DNA of 64,000 nt from JAGPUQ01 sp049325095 (GTDB taxonomy: Bacteria > Pseudomonadota > Gammaproteobacteria > Pseudomonadales > Porticoccaceae), in assembly GCA_049325095.1 (NCBI GenBank), contig JBMOPO010000041.1, positions 1-64,000 on the forward strand, written 5' to 3'. The notes under the pieces are model-generated. The model was not told the origin of the DNA. It did no database searches and saw only the letters and a list, made by a program, of their open reading frames with translations. Both the position numbers and the translations under genes were made by a program. Of the stretch, positions 18,925-27,377 are shown in pieces. Position 1 is the stretch's first letter; every line of letters begins with the position of its first letter.

Positions 18925-20240
18925 GCCAGCGCGTCAGCTATTGCGGCACGAGCGGCGAGACCCACCCGCTCACTTGGCGCATCCGCGACGACCGCCAGCC
19001 GGTCTGGCTCGCCGACTACGAAGCGCAGGAAGGCTATGCCGGGCTGCGCAAGGCGCTCAGGGAGATGGACCCGGCCGCCGTCCAGGCCGCGGTGAAGGAC
19101 TCCAATCTGCGCGGCCGCGGCGGTGCGGGCTTTCCGACCGGCGTGAAGTGGTCGCTGATCCCCATGGGTCCGGACGCCGGCCGGAAATACCTGGTCTGCA
19201 ACGCCGACGAAATGGAACCGGGCACCTTCAAGGACCGCCTGCTGCTGGAAAACCTGCCCCACCAACTGGTGGAGGCCATGGTCCTGTCGGCCTACGCGAT
19301 CCAGGCGTGCCGCGGCTACATCTTCCTGCGCGGCGAGTACGTCGTCGCCGCCGAGCGCCTCAACCGCGCCATCGCCGAGGCGCAGGCCGCCGGCTATGTC
19401 GGGCCGAACGTCCTGGGCAGCGGCTGGGATTTCGAGCTGTACGTGCACACCGGCGCCGGCCGCTACATCTGCGGCGAGGAAACCGCGCTGATCAACTCGC
19501 TGGAAGGCCGCCGCGCCAACCCGCGCGCCAAGCCGCCGTTCCCGCAGATCGCCGGCGCCTGGGGCCGGCCGACGATCGTCAACAACGTCGAGTCGCTGTC
19601 CAACGTGCCGCACATCATCCTGCGCGGCGCCGACTGGTTCAAAGGGCTCTCCCGGGGCAGGAGCCCGGACAGCGGCACCAAGCTCTACGGCGTGTCGGGC
19701 CGTACCCGGCGCACCGGCGTGTGGGAGCTGCCGATCGGCACCAGCGCGCGCGAGATCTTCGAGGAGTGCGCCGGCGGCATGCGGGACGGCCTGGCGCTGA
19801 AATGCTGGCTGCCCGGCGGCGCCTCCACCGACTTCCTGCTGCCCGAACACCTCGATCTGGCGATGGATTTCGACACCATCATGAAGGCCGGCTCGCGGCT
19901 GGGCACCGGCCTGATCATGGCGGTCGACAGCCGCCAGAACATGGTGTCGCTGGTGCGCAACCTCGAGGAGTTCTTCGCCCGCGAATCCTGTGGCTGGTGC
20001 ACGCCCTGCCGCGACGGCCTGCCGTGGACGGTGCAGGTGCTGCGCGCGCTGGAGCGCGGCGAAGGCCGGCCGGGCGACCTCGGGCTCCTGGAGCGGATGA
20101 CGCGCGACCTCGGCCCCGGCAGGACCTTCTGCGCGCATGCGCCCGGCGCCATGGAACCCTTGCAGAGCGCCCTGAAATTCTTCCGCGACGAGTTCCAGCA
20201 GGGCATCCCGTCGCAGATCCCGACCACGGCGGTGAACTGA
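18921..20240 (+). CDS. nuoF: NADH-quinone oxidoreductase subunit F (NADH-binding)
   Basis: The 439-residue subunit binds NADH and FMN and carries cluster N3. The FMN/NADH region includes LRGRGGAGFPTGVKWSLIP and YICGEETALINSLEGRR. The [4Fe-4S] ligands are in ARESCGWCTPCRDGLP with a further Cys downstream near RTFCAHAPGA. It accepts electrons from NADH produced by the dehydrogenases encoded near the end of this window. It overlaps nuoE (ATGA) and is followed by nuoG after a 15-base spacer. Confidence 0.95.
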   Translation: MSQRVSYCGTSGETHPLTWRIRDDRQPVWLADYEAQEGYAGLRKALREMDPAAVQAAVKDSNLRGRGGAGFPTGVKWSLIPMGPDAGRKYLVCNADEMEPGTFKDRLLLENLPHQLVEAMVLSAYAIQACRGYIFLRGEYVVAAERLNRAIAEAQAAGYVGPNVLGSGWDFELYVHTGAGRYICGEETALINSLEGRRANPRAKPPFPQIAGAWGRPTIVNNVESLSNVPHIILRGADWFKGLSRGRSPDSGTKLYGVSGRTRRTGVWELPIGTSAREIFEECAGGMRDGLALKCWLPGGASTDFLLPEHLDLAMDFDTIMKAGSRLGTGLIMAVDSRQNMVSLVRNLEEFFARESCGWCTPCRDGLPWTVQVLRALERGEGRPGDLGLLERMTRDLGPGRTFCAHAPGAMEPLQSALKFFRDEFQQGIPSQIPTTAVN

Positions 20241-20255
20241 TCCGGCGACGCGCAC

Positions 20256-22979
20256 ATGGCAACCATCCACATCGACGGCAGAGCGTACGAGGTCGACGGC
20301 GGCGACAACCTGCTGCACGCCTGCCTGTCGCTCGGCATCGACATTCCCTATTTTTGCTGGCACCCGGCGCTGGGCTCGGTCGGCGCCTGCCGCCAGTGCG
20401 CGGTGAAGCAGTACGCCAATGCCCACGACCAGCGCGGCCGCCTCGTCATGTCCTGCATGACGCGGGTTGCCGACGGCACCATCATCTCGGTGACCGACCG
20501 GGAAGCGCGGGATTTCCGCGCGTCGGTGATCGCCTTCCTGATGGCCAACCACCCGCACGACTGCCCGGTGTGCGAGGAGGGCGGCCACTGCCACCTGCAG
20601 GACATGACCGTGATGTCCGGCCATGTGAACCGCGAGTACCGCTTCACCAAGCGCACCCACCGCAACCAGGACCTCGGCCCGTTCATCAATCACGAGATGA
20701 ACCGCTGCATCGCCTGCTACCGCTGCGTGCGCTACTACCGGGACTATGCCGGCGGCACCGACCTCGGGGTGTTCGGCGCGCACGACAATCTCTACTTCGG
20801 CCGCAGTTGCGACGGCACCCTGGAGAGCGAGTTCTCCGGCAACCTCACCGAGGTCTGCCCGACCGGGGTGTTCACCGACCGCACCCATGCCGCCCGCTAC
20901 AACCGCAAGTGGGACATGCAGTTTTCGCCCAGCATCTGCCAGGGCTGCGCGGTCGGCTGCAATATTTCCCCGGGCGAGCGCTACGGCGAGATCCGCCGCA
21001 TCGAGAACCGCTACCACGGTGCGGTGAATCACTACTTCCTGTGCGATCGCGGCCGGTTCGGCTACGGCCATGTCAACCGCAGGGACCGCCCGCGCCAGCC
21101 GCTGGTGCGCCGCGACGGCCGGCTGCAAACCGTGTCGGTGGACGCGGCCATCGGCATCGCGGGCGCCGCGCTGCGGGCCGCCCGCCGGGTGGTCGGCATC
21201 GGCTCGCCGCGCGCCTCCCTGGAGGCCAACGCCGCGCTGCGCGCGCTGGTCGGTGCCGAGAACTTCAGCGCCGGCGTGTCGCGCGCCGAACTCGCGCTGC
21301 TGCGCCAGGTGCGCGACGCCCTCACCAATGGCGGCGTGCGCACCCCGAGCCTGCGCGAGATGGAGCAGTGCGACGCCGTGCTGGTGCTCGGCGAGGACGT
21401 CACCCAAACCGCGCCGCGCATCGCCCTGGCGCTGCGCCAGGCCGCCGGGCAGCGGGCCAGGGCCGCGGCCGCCGCGCGCGGGGTCGCCGACTGGCAGGCC
21501 AGCGCGATCCAGGACATCGGCCAGCGCGAACTGAACCCGATCTTCATCGCCGCCATCGCCGCCACCCGCCTCGACGACATCGCCGCGCAGCGGTTGCGCG
21601 CCGCGCCGGACGACATCGCCCGCCTCGGCTTCGCGGTGGCCCATGCCATCGATCCTAACGCCCCGGCCGTGGCCGGCCTCGACGCCGCCACCGCCGCGCT
21701 GGCGCAGCGCATCGCCGGCGCCCTGCTCGCCGCGGACCGGCCGCTGGTGGTATCCGGCACCGGCGCCGCCTCCGCGGCGGTGATCGACGCGGCGACCAAC
21801 GTCGCCCGCGCCCTCGCGGCGCGCGGCCGGGCCGGCGCCGGCCTCACGCTCGCCGTGCCGGAAGCCAACAGCCTCGGCATCGCGATGCTCGACGGCGAAC
21901 CCCTCGAAGCGGTCCTCGAGGCCGTCGCCGCGGGCGCGGCCGACGCGGTGATCGTGCTGGAGAACGATCTGTACCGCCGCCTGCCGCCCGCGCAGATCGA
22001 CTCGGCGCTCGAGGCCGCGCGCTGGCTGCTGGTGGTGGACCACCAGCTGACCGCGACCGCCGCCCGCGCCGACGCTCTGTTCTCGGCGGCGTCCTTCGCC
22101 GAGGGCGACGGCACCCTGGTGAACCACGAGGGCCGCGCCCAGCGCTTTTACCAGGTGTTCGACCCGTCCTATTACGATCCGGCGGTTCGCATCCACGAGG
22201 GCTGGCGCTGGCTGCACGCACTGCACTGTGAAGTGCAGGGCAGGGAGGTGGACTGGACCCACCTCGACGACGCCACCCGGGAGTGCGCCGCACAGGTGCC
22301 GGCACTGCGGCGCCTCGCCGAGGTCGCGCCGGGGGCCGATTTCCGCATCCGGGGGCTGTTGAAGATCGCCCGCGAGCCGCGCCGCTATTCCGGCCGCACC
22401 GCGATGCGCGCCAACCTGTCGGTGCACGAACCGCGCGCGCCGCAGGACGAGGACTCGCCGCTGGCCTTCTCCATGGAAGGTTACGTGGGCCCGCTGGAAC
22501 CCGGGCCGCTGACGCCATTCGCCTGGAGCCCGGGCTGGAATTCGCCCCAGGCCTGGAACAAGTTCCAGGACGAGGTCGGCGGGCACCTCAAGGGCGGCGA
22601 CGGCGGCCTGCGCCTGATCGAACCGCAGGCCTCCGGCGGCTATGCCGCGGACATCCCGCCCGCGTTCGCCGCGCGGGGCGAGCTGCGCATGCAGCCGATC
22701 CACCACTTTTTCGGCAGCGACGAGCTCAGCGCCCGCGCCGAGGTGATCGCGACCCAGATGCCGGCGCCCTATGTCGCCCTCTCGGCCGCCGATGCGGCCC
22801 GGCTCGGCGTCGCCGACGGCGACGCGCTGGAGGTGGCGTTCGAGGGCGCAACGCTGGTCCTCCCCGCCCGCGTCAGCGCCACGCTGGCCGGCGGCATCGC
22901 CGGCATCCCGGTGCTGCCCGGCGTGCCGCCGGTACCTGCGGGCAGCCGCCTCGCGATCGCCAGGGCGGTGGCCGCGTGA
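20256..22979 (+). CDS. nuoG: NADH-quinone oxidoreductase subunit G
   Basis: The 907-residue subunit is the largest of the peripheral arm. N-terminal ferredoxin-like ligands appear in DIPYFCWHPALGSVGACRQC. They are followed by the CPVCEEGGHCHLQD region with its His ligand, and a CIACYRCVRY cluster site. A further CQGCAVGCN site opens the molybdopterin-oxidoreductase-like domain. The rest resembles that domain but without a molybdenum cofactor. The length equals E. coli NuoG within a few residues. The Ala-rich middle (about residues 290-620) is loosely conserved, as usual. Its stop overlaps the nuoH GTG start. Confidence 0.95.
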   Translation: MATIHIDGRAYEVDGGDNLLHACLSLGIDIPYFCWHPALGSVGACRQCAVKQYANAHDQRGRLVMSCMTRVADGTIISVTDREARDFRASVIAFLMANHPHDCPVCEEGGHCHLQDMTVMSGHVNREYRFTKRTHRNQDLGPFINHEMNRCIACYRCVRYYRDYAGGTDLGVFGAHDNLYFGRSCDGTLESEFSGNLTEVCPTGVFTDRTHAARYNRKWDMQFSPSICQGCAVGCNISPGERYGEIRRIENRYHGAVNHYFLCDRGRFGYGHVNRRDRPRQPLVRRDGRLQTVSVDAAIGIAGAALRAARRVVGIGSPRASLEANAALRALVGAENFSAGVSRAELALLRQVRDALTNGGVRTPSLREMEQCDAVLVLGEDVTQTAPRIALALRQAAGQRARAAAAARGVADWQASAIQDIGQRELNPIFIAAIAATRLDDIAAQRLRAAPDDIARLGFAVAHAIDPNAPAVAGLDAATAALAQRIAGALLAADRPLVVSGTGAASAAVIDAATNVARALAARGRAGAGLTLAVPEANSLGIAMLDGEPLEAVLEAVAAGAADAVIVLENDLYRRLPPAQIDSALEAARWLLVVDHQLTATAARADALFSAASFAEGDGTLVNHEGRAQRFYQVFDPSYYDPAVRIHEGWRWLHALHCEVQGREVDWTHLDDATRECAAQVPALRRLAEVAPGADFRIRGLLKIAREPRRYSGRTAMRANLSVHEPRAPQDEDSPLAFSMEGYVGPLEPGPLTPFAWSPGWNSPQAWNKFQDEVGGHLKGGDGGLRLIEPQASGGYAADIPPAFAARGELRMQPIHHFFGSDELSARAEVIATQMPAPYVALSAADAARLGVADGDALEVAFEGATLVLPARVSATLAGGIAGIPVLPGVPPVPAGSRLAIARAVAA

Positions 22980-24004
22980 GCCGCGCCGCGCTGGCGGAGA
23001 CCGCCGCCGGTTGGTTCACCCCGGCGCTGGTCGCGGTGCTGGTCGCGATGCTCAAGGCCGCGGTCATCCTGCTCGCCGTGGTGCTGGGCGGCGCCATCAT
23101 CATCTTCATCGAGCGCCGCCTGCTCGGCCTGTGGCAGGGCCGCTACGGCCCCAACCGCGTGGGGCCGCAGGGGATCTTCCAGCTCCCCGCCGACATGCTG
23201 AAGATGTTCTTCAAGGAGGATTGGACGCCGCCGTTTGCGGACGCCCTGACCTTCTGGCTGGCGCCGATCATCGCCATGAGTGCACTGCTCATCGCCTTCG
23301 TCGTGGTGCCGGTCACGCCCACCTGGGGCGTGATCGACCTCGACATCGGCATCCTGTTCTTCCTCGCCATGGCCGGCCTCGGCGTCTACGCGGTGATGCT
23401 CGCCGGCTGGTCCAGCAACAGCAAGTACGCGCTGCTCGGCGGCCTGCGCGCCGCCGCGCAGACCCTCACCTACGAGGTGTTCATGGGCCTTGCGGCGATG
23501 GGTGTGGTGGTCATCGCCGGCTCGTTCAACCTGCGCGAGATCGTGCTGGCGCAGCGCGACGGCTGGTTCATCGTCCCGCAGTTCGTCGGCTTCGTGACCT
23601 TCGCGCTGGCCGGCGTGGCGGTGGCGCACCGCAGTCCGTTCGACCTGCCGGAGGCCGAGCAGGAACTGGCCGCCGGCTACCAGACGGAGTATTCCGGCCT
23701 CAAGTGGGGCATGTTCTATGTCGGCGAGTACGTCGGCATGGTGGTGGTGTCGGCACTGGTCGCCACGCTGTTCCTCGGCGGCTGGCTCGGCCCGGGTCCC
23801 GCCTGGCTCGCGCCGTTGTGGTTCCTCGCCAAGGTCATGGCCCTGGTGGTGCTCATCATCCTGCTGCGCGCCTCGCTGCCGCGGCCGCGCTACGACCAGC
23901 TCATGGATCTGGGCTGGAAGGTCTGCCTGCCGCTGACCCTGGTCAACCTGCTCGCCACCGGCGCGTACGTCCTGTACACCGCCGCTCCGGGGCGCCCGAT
24001 ATGA
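22976..24004 (+). CDS. nuoH: NADH-quinone oxidoreductase subunit H
   Basis: The 342-residue membrane subunit has about eight helices and links the quinone pocket to the proton-pumping arm. Diagnostic stretches are IERRLLGLWQGRYGPNRVGP after helix one, and AHRSPFDLPEAEQELAAGYQ with YSGLKWGMFYVGEY, the Glu-rich loop near the quinone channel. The GTG at 22976 overlaps the nuoG stop by four bases. The longer upstream frame is only shadow of nuoG. Confidence 0.95.
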   Translation: MSRAALAETAAGWFTPALVAVLVAMLKAAVILLAVVLGGAIIIFIERRLLGLWQGRYGPNRVGPQGIFQLPADMLKMFFKEDWTPPFADALTFWLAPIIAMSALLIAFVVVPVTPTWGVIDLDIGILFFLAMAGLGVYAVMLAGWSSNSKYALLGGLRAAAQTLTYEVFMGLAAMGVVVIAGSFNLREIVLAQRDGWFIVPQFVGFVTFALAGVAVAHRSPFDLPEAEQELAAGYQTEYSGLKWGMFYVGEYVGMVVVSALVATLFLGGWLGPGPAWLAPLWFLAKVMALVVLIILLRASLPRPRYDQLMDLGWKVCLPLTLVNLLATGAYVLYTAAPGRPI

Positions 24005-24546
24005 GAGCGGTCGGGCGGTTTCTCGGCGCTGCGTTCAGCCTGGTCCGCAGCATGGTCCTGGTGTTCCTCAATGCGTTCAAGAAGCGCGAGGTCATCTGCT
24101 ACCCGGAACAGAAACCCTATCTGCCGCCGCGCTATCGCGGCCGCATCGTGCTGACCCGCGACCCGGACGGCGAGGAGCGCTGCGTGGCCTGCAACCTGTG
24201 CGCGGTGGCCTGCCCGGTGGGCTGCATCTCGCTGCAGAAGGCGGAGACGGCCGACGGCCGCTGGTACCCGGAGTTCTTTCGCATCAACTTCTCGCGCTGC
24301 ATTTTCTGCGGCATGTGCGAGGAGGCCTGTCCGACCACCGCCATCCAGTTGACCCCCGACTACGAGATGGCGGAGTACCGCCGCCAGGACCTGGTGTACG
24401 AAAAGGAAGATCTGCTGATCAGCGGGCCGGGCAAGTACCCGGACTACAACTTCTACCGGGTCGCCGGCAAGGCCATCGCCGGCAAACCCAAGGGCGCGGC
24501 GGAGCACGAGTCGGCCCCGGTCGACGTCAAGAGTCTGCTGCCCTGA
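24001..24546 (+). CDS. nuoI: NADH-quinone oxidoreductase subunit I
   Basis: The 181-residue subunit carries two [4Fe-4S] clusters (N6a and N6b). The ligands are in ERCVACNLCAVACPVGC and SRCIFCGMCEEACPTTA, both complete. An amphipathic N-terminus (MRAVGRFLGAAFSLVRSMVL) sits against the membrane. It overlaps nuoH by four bases but is followed by an unusual 170-base gap holding a structured repeat before nuoJ, the only large spacer in the operon. Confidence 0.95.
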   Translation: MRAVGRFLGAAFSLVRSMVLVFLNAFKKREVICYPEQKPYLPPRYRGRIVLTRDPDGEERCVACNLCAVACPVGCISLQKAETADGRWYPEFFRINFSRCIFCGMCEEACPTTAIQLTPDYEMAEYRRQDLVYEKEDLLISGPGKYPDYNFYRVAGKAIAGKPKGAAEHESAPVDVKSLLP

Positions 24547-24552
24547 GAGTGG

Positions 24553-24691
24553 GTGAATTTTTCCGGCTCTCACCCCGGCCGGGGAAGGCCGGGTGCGAAT
24601 CCAGCGCGCAAGGGCTTGATTCGCGAGAGCAAGTCCGGGCAGGTAGCGGACTTGCGACACGAGCAATGCACAGGACGTGCATTGCTTCACA
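24553..24691 (+). repeat. Structured 139-base repeat, copy in nuoI-nuoJ spacer
   Basis: The element starts GTGAATTTTTC and ends GCTTCACA. A closing helix can form between 24553-24557 and 24686-24690. Inside it are hairpins at 24575-24580/24587-24592, 24595-24601/24618-24624, 24629-24637/24647-24655 and 24663-24671/24677-24685. It aligns with the copy at 43848-43986 over all 139 positions without gaps, 114 identical by hand count. Differences keep pairing: the A-T pair 24598/24621 is G-C in the other copy, and the C-G pair 24664/24684 is A-T there. It fills nearly the whole spacer between two co-transcribed genes. The function is unknown. Confidence 0.75.
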
Positions 24692-24716
24692 AACCCGGAG
24701 CGCGAGGACAAGAGCC

Positions 24717-25208
24717 GTGGAGATCGCTTTCTATACCGCCGCCCTGGTCGCCCTGGTTGCGACCCTGGGCGTGATCACCGGCAGAAACCCGGTGCATGCC
24801 CTGCTGTGCCTGGTGGTATCGCTGCTCGCGGTGGCCATGATCTTCTTCAGCCTCGGCGCGCCCTTTGCGGGCGCGCTGGAGGCCATCGTCTACGCCGGCG
24901 CCATCATGGTGCTGTTCGTGTTCATGGTCATGATGCTCAACCTCGGCGAGCACGCCGTCGAGCAGGAGCGCCGGTGGCTCGCGCCGGGGGTCTGGCGTCT
25001 GCCGGGGCTGCTGTCGCTGGTGCTGCTCATCCAGCTCGGCGCCGCGCTGCCGGCCGGTGGTGTGGCGGGACAGGCCACGGTCGACGCCCGGCAGGTCGGC
25101 AGCGCGCTGTACGGCCCCTACCTGCTGATCGTGGAACTGGTCTCGATGCTGCTGCTGGCGGCGATGGTCGCGGCCTGGCACCTCGGCCGGCGCGACGAGC
25201 GGGAGTGA
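24717..25208 (+). CDS. nuoJ: NADH-quinone oxidoreductase subunit J
   Basis: The 163-residue membrane subunit has about five helices. It shows HALLCLVVSLLAVAMIFFSL and the conserved third helix EAIVYAGAIMVLFVFMVMML, whose rotation is tied to proton pumping. The start is a GTG at 24717, just after the structured repeat, with a GAGG stretch about 11 bases upstream. It follows nuoI after a 170-base gap and precedes nuoK by 4 bases. The longer upstream frame lies within the repeat and nuoI and is not protein-like. Confidence 0.93.
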   Translation: MEIAFYTAALVALVATLGVITGRNPVHALLCLVVSLLAVAMIFFSLGAPFAGALEAIVYAGAIMVLFVFMVMMLNLGEHAVEQERRWLAPGVWRLPGLLSLVLLIQLGAALPAGGVAGQATVDARQVGSALYGPYLLIVELVSMLLLAAMVAAWHLGRRDERE

Positions 25209-25212
25209 CGGC

Positions 25213-25521
25213 ATGCACGGCATCCCCATGGCACATGGCCTGGCGCTGGCGGCGCTGCTCTTCACGCTCGGCTTCGCCGGGCTCATGGTCCGCCGCAACC
25301 TGCTGTTCGCGTTGATGTGCCTCGAAGTCATGATGAACGCCGCGGCGCTGGCCTTCGTGGTGGCCGGCAGTCGCTGGGGCCAGGCCGACGGCCAGGTGAT
25401 GTTCATCCTGGTGCTGGTGCTCGCCGCCGCCGAAGTGGCCATCGGCCTGGCGGTGGTGTTCCAGTTGTACCGGCGGTTCCAGACCCTCGACATCGACACC
25501 CTGAACGAGCTGCGCGGATGA
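25213..25521 (+). CDS. nuoK: NADH-quinone oxidoreductase subunit K
   Basis: The 102-residue membrane subunit has three helices and resembles the MrpC antiporter subunit. Two buried Glu residues needed for proton transfer are visible, in LMCLEVMMNAAAL and VLVLAAAEVAIGLAVV. The C-terminus ends LDIDTLNELRG, a typical NuoK ending. The stop overlaps the nuoL start (ATGA). Confidence 0.95.
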   Translation: MHGIPMAHGLALAALLFTLGFAGLMVRRNLLFALMCLEVMMNAAALAFVVAGSRWGQADGQVMFILVLVLAAAEVAIGLAVVFQLYRRFQTLDIDTLNELRG

Positions 25522-27365
25522 ACCTCCTCTATCTCACCGTCGCATTCCCGCTCGCCGGCTGGCTGCTGCTGGCCCTGGCCCGCGGCCGGATCGGCGAGAC
25601 CGCCGCCGCGCTGATCGGCGTGGGCTCGGTGGGCCTCGCGGCGCTGACCGCCCTGGGGGTCGGCGCCGGGTTCCTGGCCGCGGTCCCCCAGGGCGGGCAC
25701 TACCACCAGGTGCTGTGGACCTGGTTCAGCGCCGGCGGCCTCGCCCCGGCCATCGGCCTGCACCTCGACGGGCTCGCGCTGACCATGCTCGGCGTGATCA
25801 CCGGGGTCGGCTTTCTCATCCACCTGTTCGCCTCCTGGTACATGCGCGGCGAAGAGGGCTACAGCCGCTTCTTCGCCTACATGAATCTGTTCGTCGCCAG
25901 CATGGTGCTCCTGGTGCTCGGCGACAACCTGCTGGTCCTGTACCTGGGCTGGGAGGCCGTGGGGCTGTGCTCATACCTGTTGATCGGCTTCTACTACCGG
26001 GTGGCCGCCAACGGCGACGCGGCGGTGAAGGCGTTCATCGTCACGCGCATCGGCGACCTGTTCCTGGTCATCGGCCTGTTCGTCCTGTTCGCCACCTTCG
26101 GCACGCTGGACATCGCCGCGCTGCTGGAAAAGGCGCCGCAGACCTGGCAGGCGGGCGACCCGCTGGCCCAACTGGCGGCGCTGCTGCTGCTCGGCGGCGC
26201 GGTGGGCAAGAGCGCGCAACTGCCGCTGCAGACCTGGCTCGCGGATGCGATGGCGGGTCCCACGCCGGTCTCCGCGCTGATCCACGCCGCCACCATGGTG
26301 ACCGCCGGCGTCTACCTGATCGCCCGCACCCACGGCCTGTTTCTGCTGGCGCCGGACGTGCTCGAGCTGGTCGGCATCATCGGTGCGGCGACCCTGCTGC
26401 TGGCCGGCTGCGCGGCCCTGGCGCAGACCGATATCAAGCGCATCCTCGCCTATTCCACCATGAGCCAGATCGGCTACATGTTCCTCGCCCTGGGCGTGGG
26501 CGCCTGGAGCGCGGCGATCTTCCACCTGATGACCCATGCCTTTTTCAAGGCACTGCTGTTCCTCGCCGCCGGCGCGGTGATCGTCGCCACCCACCACGAG
26601 CAGGACATCTTCCGCCTGGGCGGCCTGCGCAGGAAGCTGCCGTTCGTGTATGCCTGCTTCCTGGTCGGCGGCGCCGCGCTGGCCGCGCTGCCGCTGGCGA
26701 CCGCCGGCTTCTACTCGAAGGACGAGATCCTCTGGGAAGCGTTCGCCAGCGGCCATGCGCCGCTGCTGTACGCCGGCCTGGCCGGCGCCTTCCTGACCTC
26801 GGTCTATACCTTTCGGCTCATCTTCATCGCCTTCCACGGCGCGGCGAAGACGGTCGCGCACCCGGGCCGCGGGATCGCCCACTACCTGCCGCTGGGCGTG
26901 CTCCTGGTGCTGTCCACCGGCATCGGCGCACTGCTCCACCCGCCGCTCGCCGGTGTGCTGCCCGGCAGCGCCGGCGAGCATGGCGGCGAGCGCCAGCAGC
27001 AGGTGGCGATGCTGTCCGGTGCCGTCGCCATCGCCGGCATCGCCGTCGCCGCCTGGCTGTTTCTGGGCGAGCGCAAGTTCGCCGCGGCCCTGGCGAACTC
27101 CGCCGTCGGCCGCTTCTTCTCCGCCTGGTGGGGTGCCGGCTGGGGCTTCGACCGGCTCTACGACCTGCTGTTGGTGCGCCCGTTTCGCGCGCTCGCCAGC
27201 CCCGGCCGCCGCGATGGCGTCGACCGCGGACTGGACCTCCTCGGCACACTCTCGCTGGGCGCCAACGCCGCGCTGGTCGCCGCGCAGAACGGGAGCATCC
27301 GCCGTTACGCCGCCGCGATCGGCCTGGGCGCCGTCCTGCTGGTCGGCGCTCTGGCGCTGGTCTGA
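25518..27365 (+). CDS. nuoL: NADH-quinone oxidoreductase subunit L
   Basis: The 615-residue antiporter-like subunit has about 14-16 membrane helices and pumps protons at the distal end of the membrane arm. Marks include YLGWEAVGLCSYLLIGFYY with its key Glu, GKSAQLPLQTWLADAMAGPT with the key Lys, and IKRILAYSTMSQIGYMFLAL. The C-terminal third carries the long lateral helix region seen in NuoL. The ATG at 25518 overlaps nuoK; the longer upstream frame is nuoK shadow. Confidence 0.95.
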   Translation: MNLLYLTVAFPLAGWLLLALARGRIGETAAALIGVGSVGLAALTALGVGAGFLAAVPQGGHYHQVLWTWFSAGGLAPAIGLHLDGLALTMLGVITGVGFLIHLFASWYMRGEEGYSRFFAYMNLFVASMVLLVLGDNLLVLYLGWEAVGLCSYLLIGFYYRVAANGDAAVKAFIVTRIGDLFLVIGLFVLFATFGTLDIAALLEKAPQTWQAGDPLAQLAALLLLGGAVGKSAQLPLQTWLADAMAGPTPVSALIHAATMVTAGVYLIARTHGLFLLAPDVLELVGIIGAATLLLAGCAALAQTDIKRILAYSTMSQIGYMFLALGVGAWSAAIFHLMTHAFFKALLFLAAGAVIVATHHEQDIFRLGGLRRKLPFVYACFLVGGAALAALPLATAGFYSKDEILWEAFASGHAPLLYAGLAGAFLTSVYTFRLIFIAFHGAAKTVAHPGRGIAHYLPLGVLLVLSTGIGALLHPPLAGVLPGSAGEHGGERQQQVAMLSGAVAIAGIAVAAWLFLGERKFAAALANSAVGRFFSAWWGAGWGFDRLYDLLLVRPFRALASPGRRDGVDRGLDLLGTLSLGANAALVAAQNGSIRRYAAAIGLGAVLLVGALALV

Positions 27366-27377
27366 CCGGAACCCCGC

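Noticed and set aside
18726..22706. A 1300-codon minus-strand open frame opposite nuoE-nuoG
   Set aside because: Shadow of the nuo genes on the other strand; low-complexity composition and no family motif.
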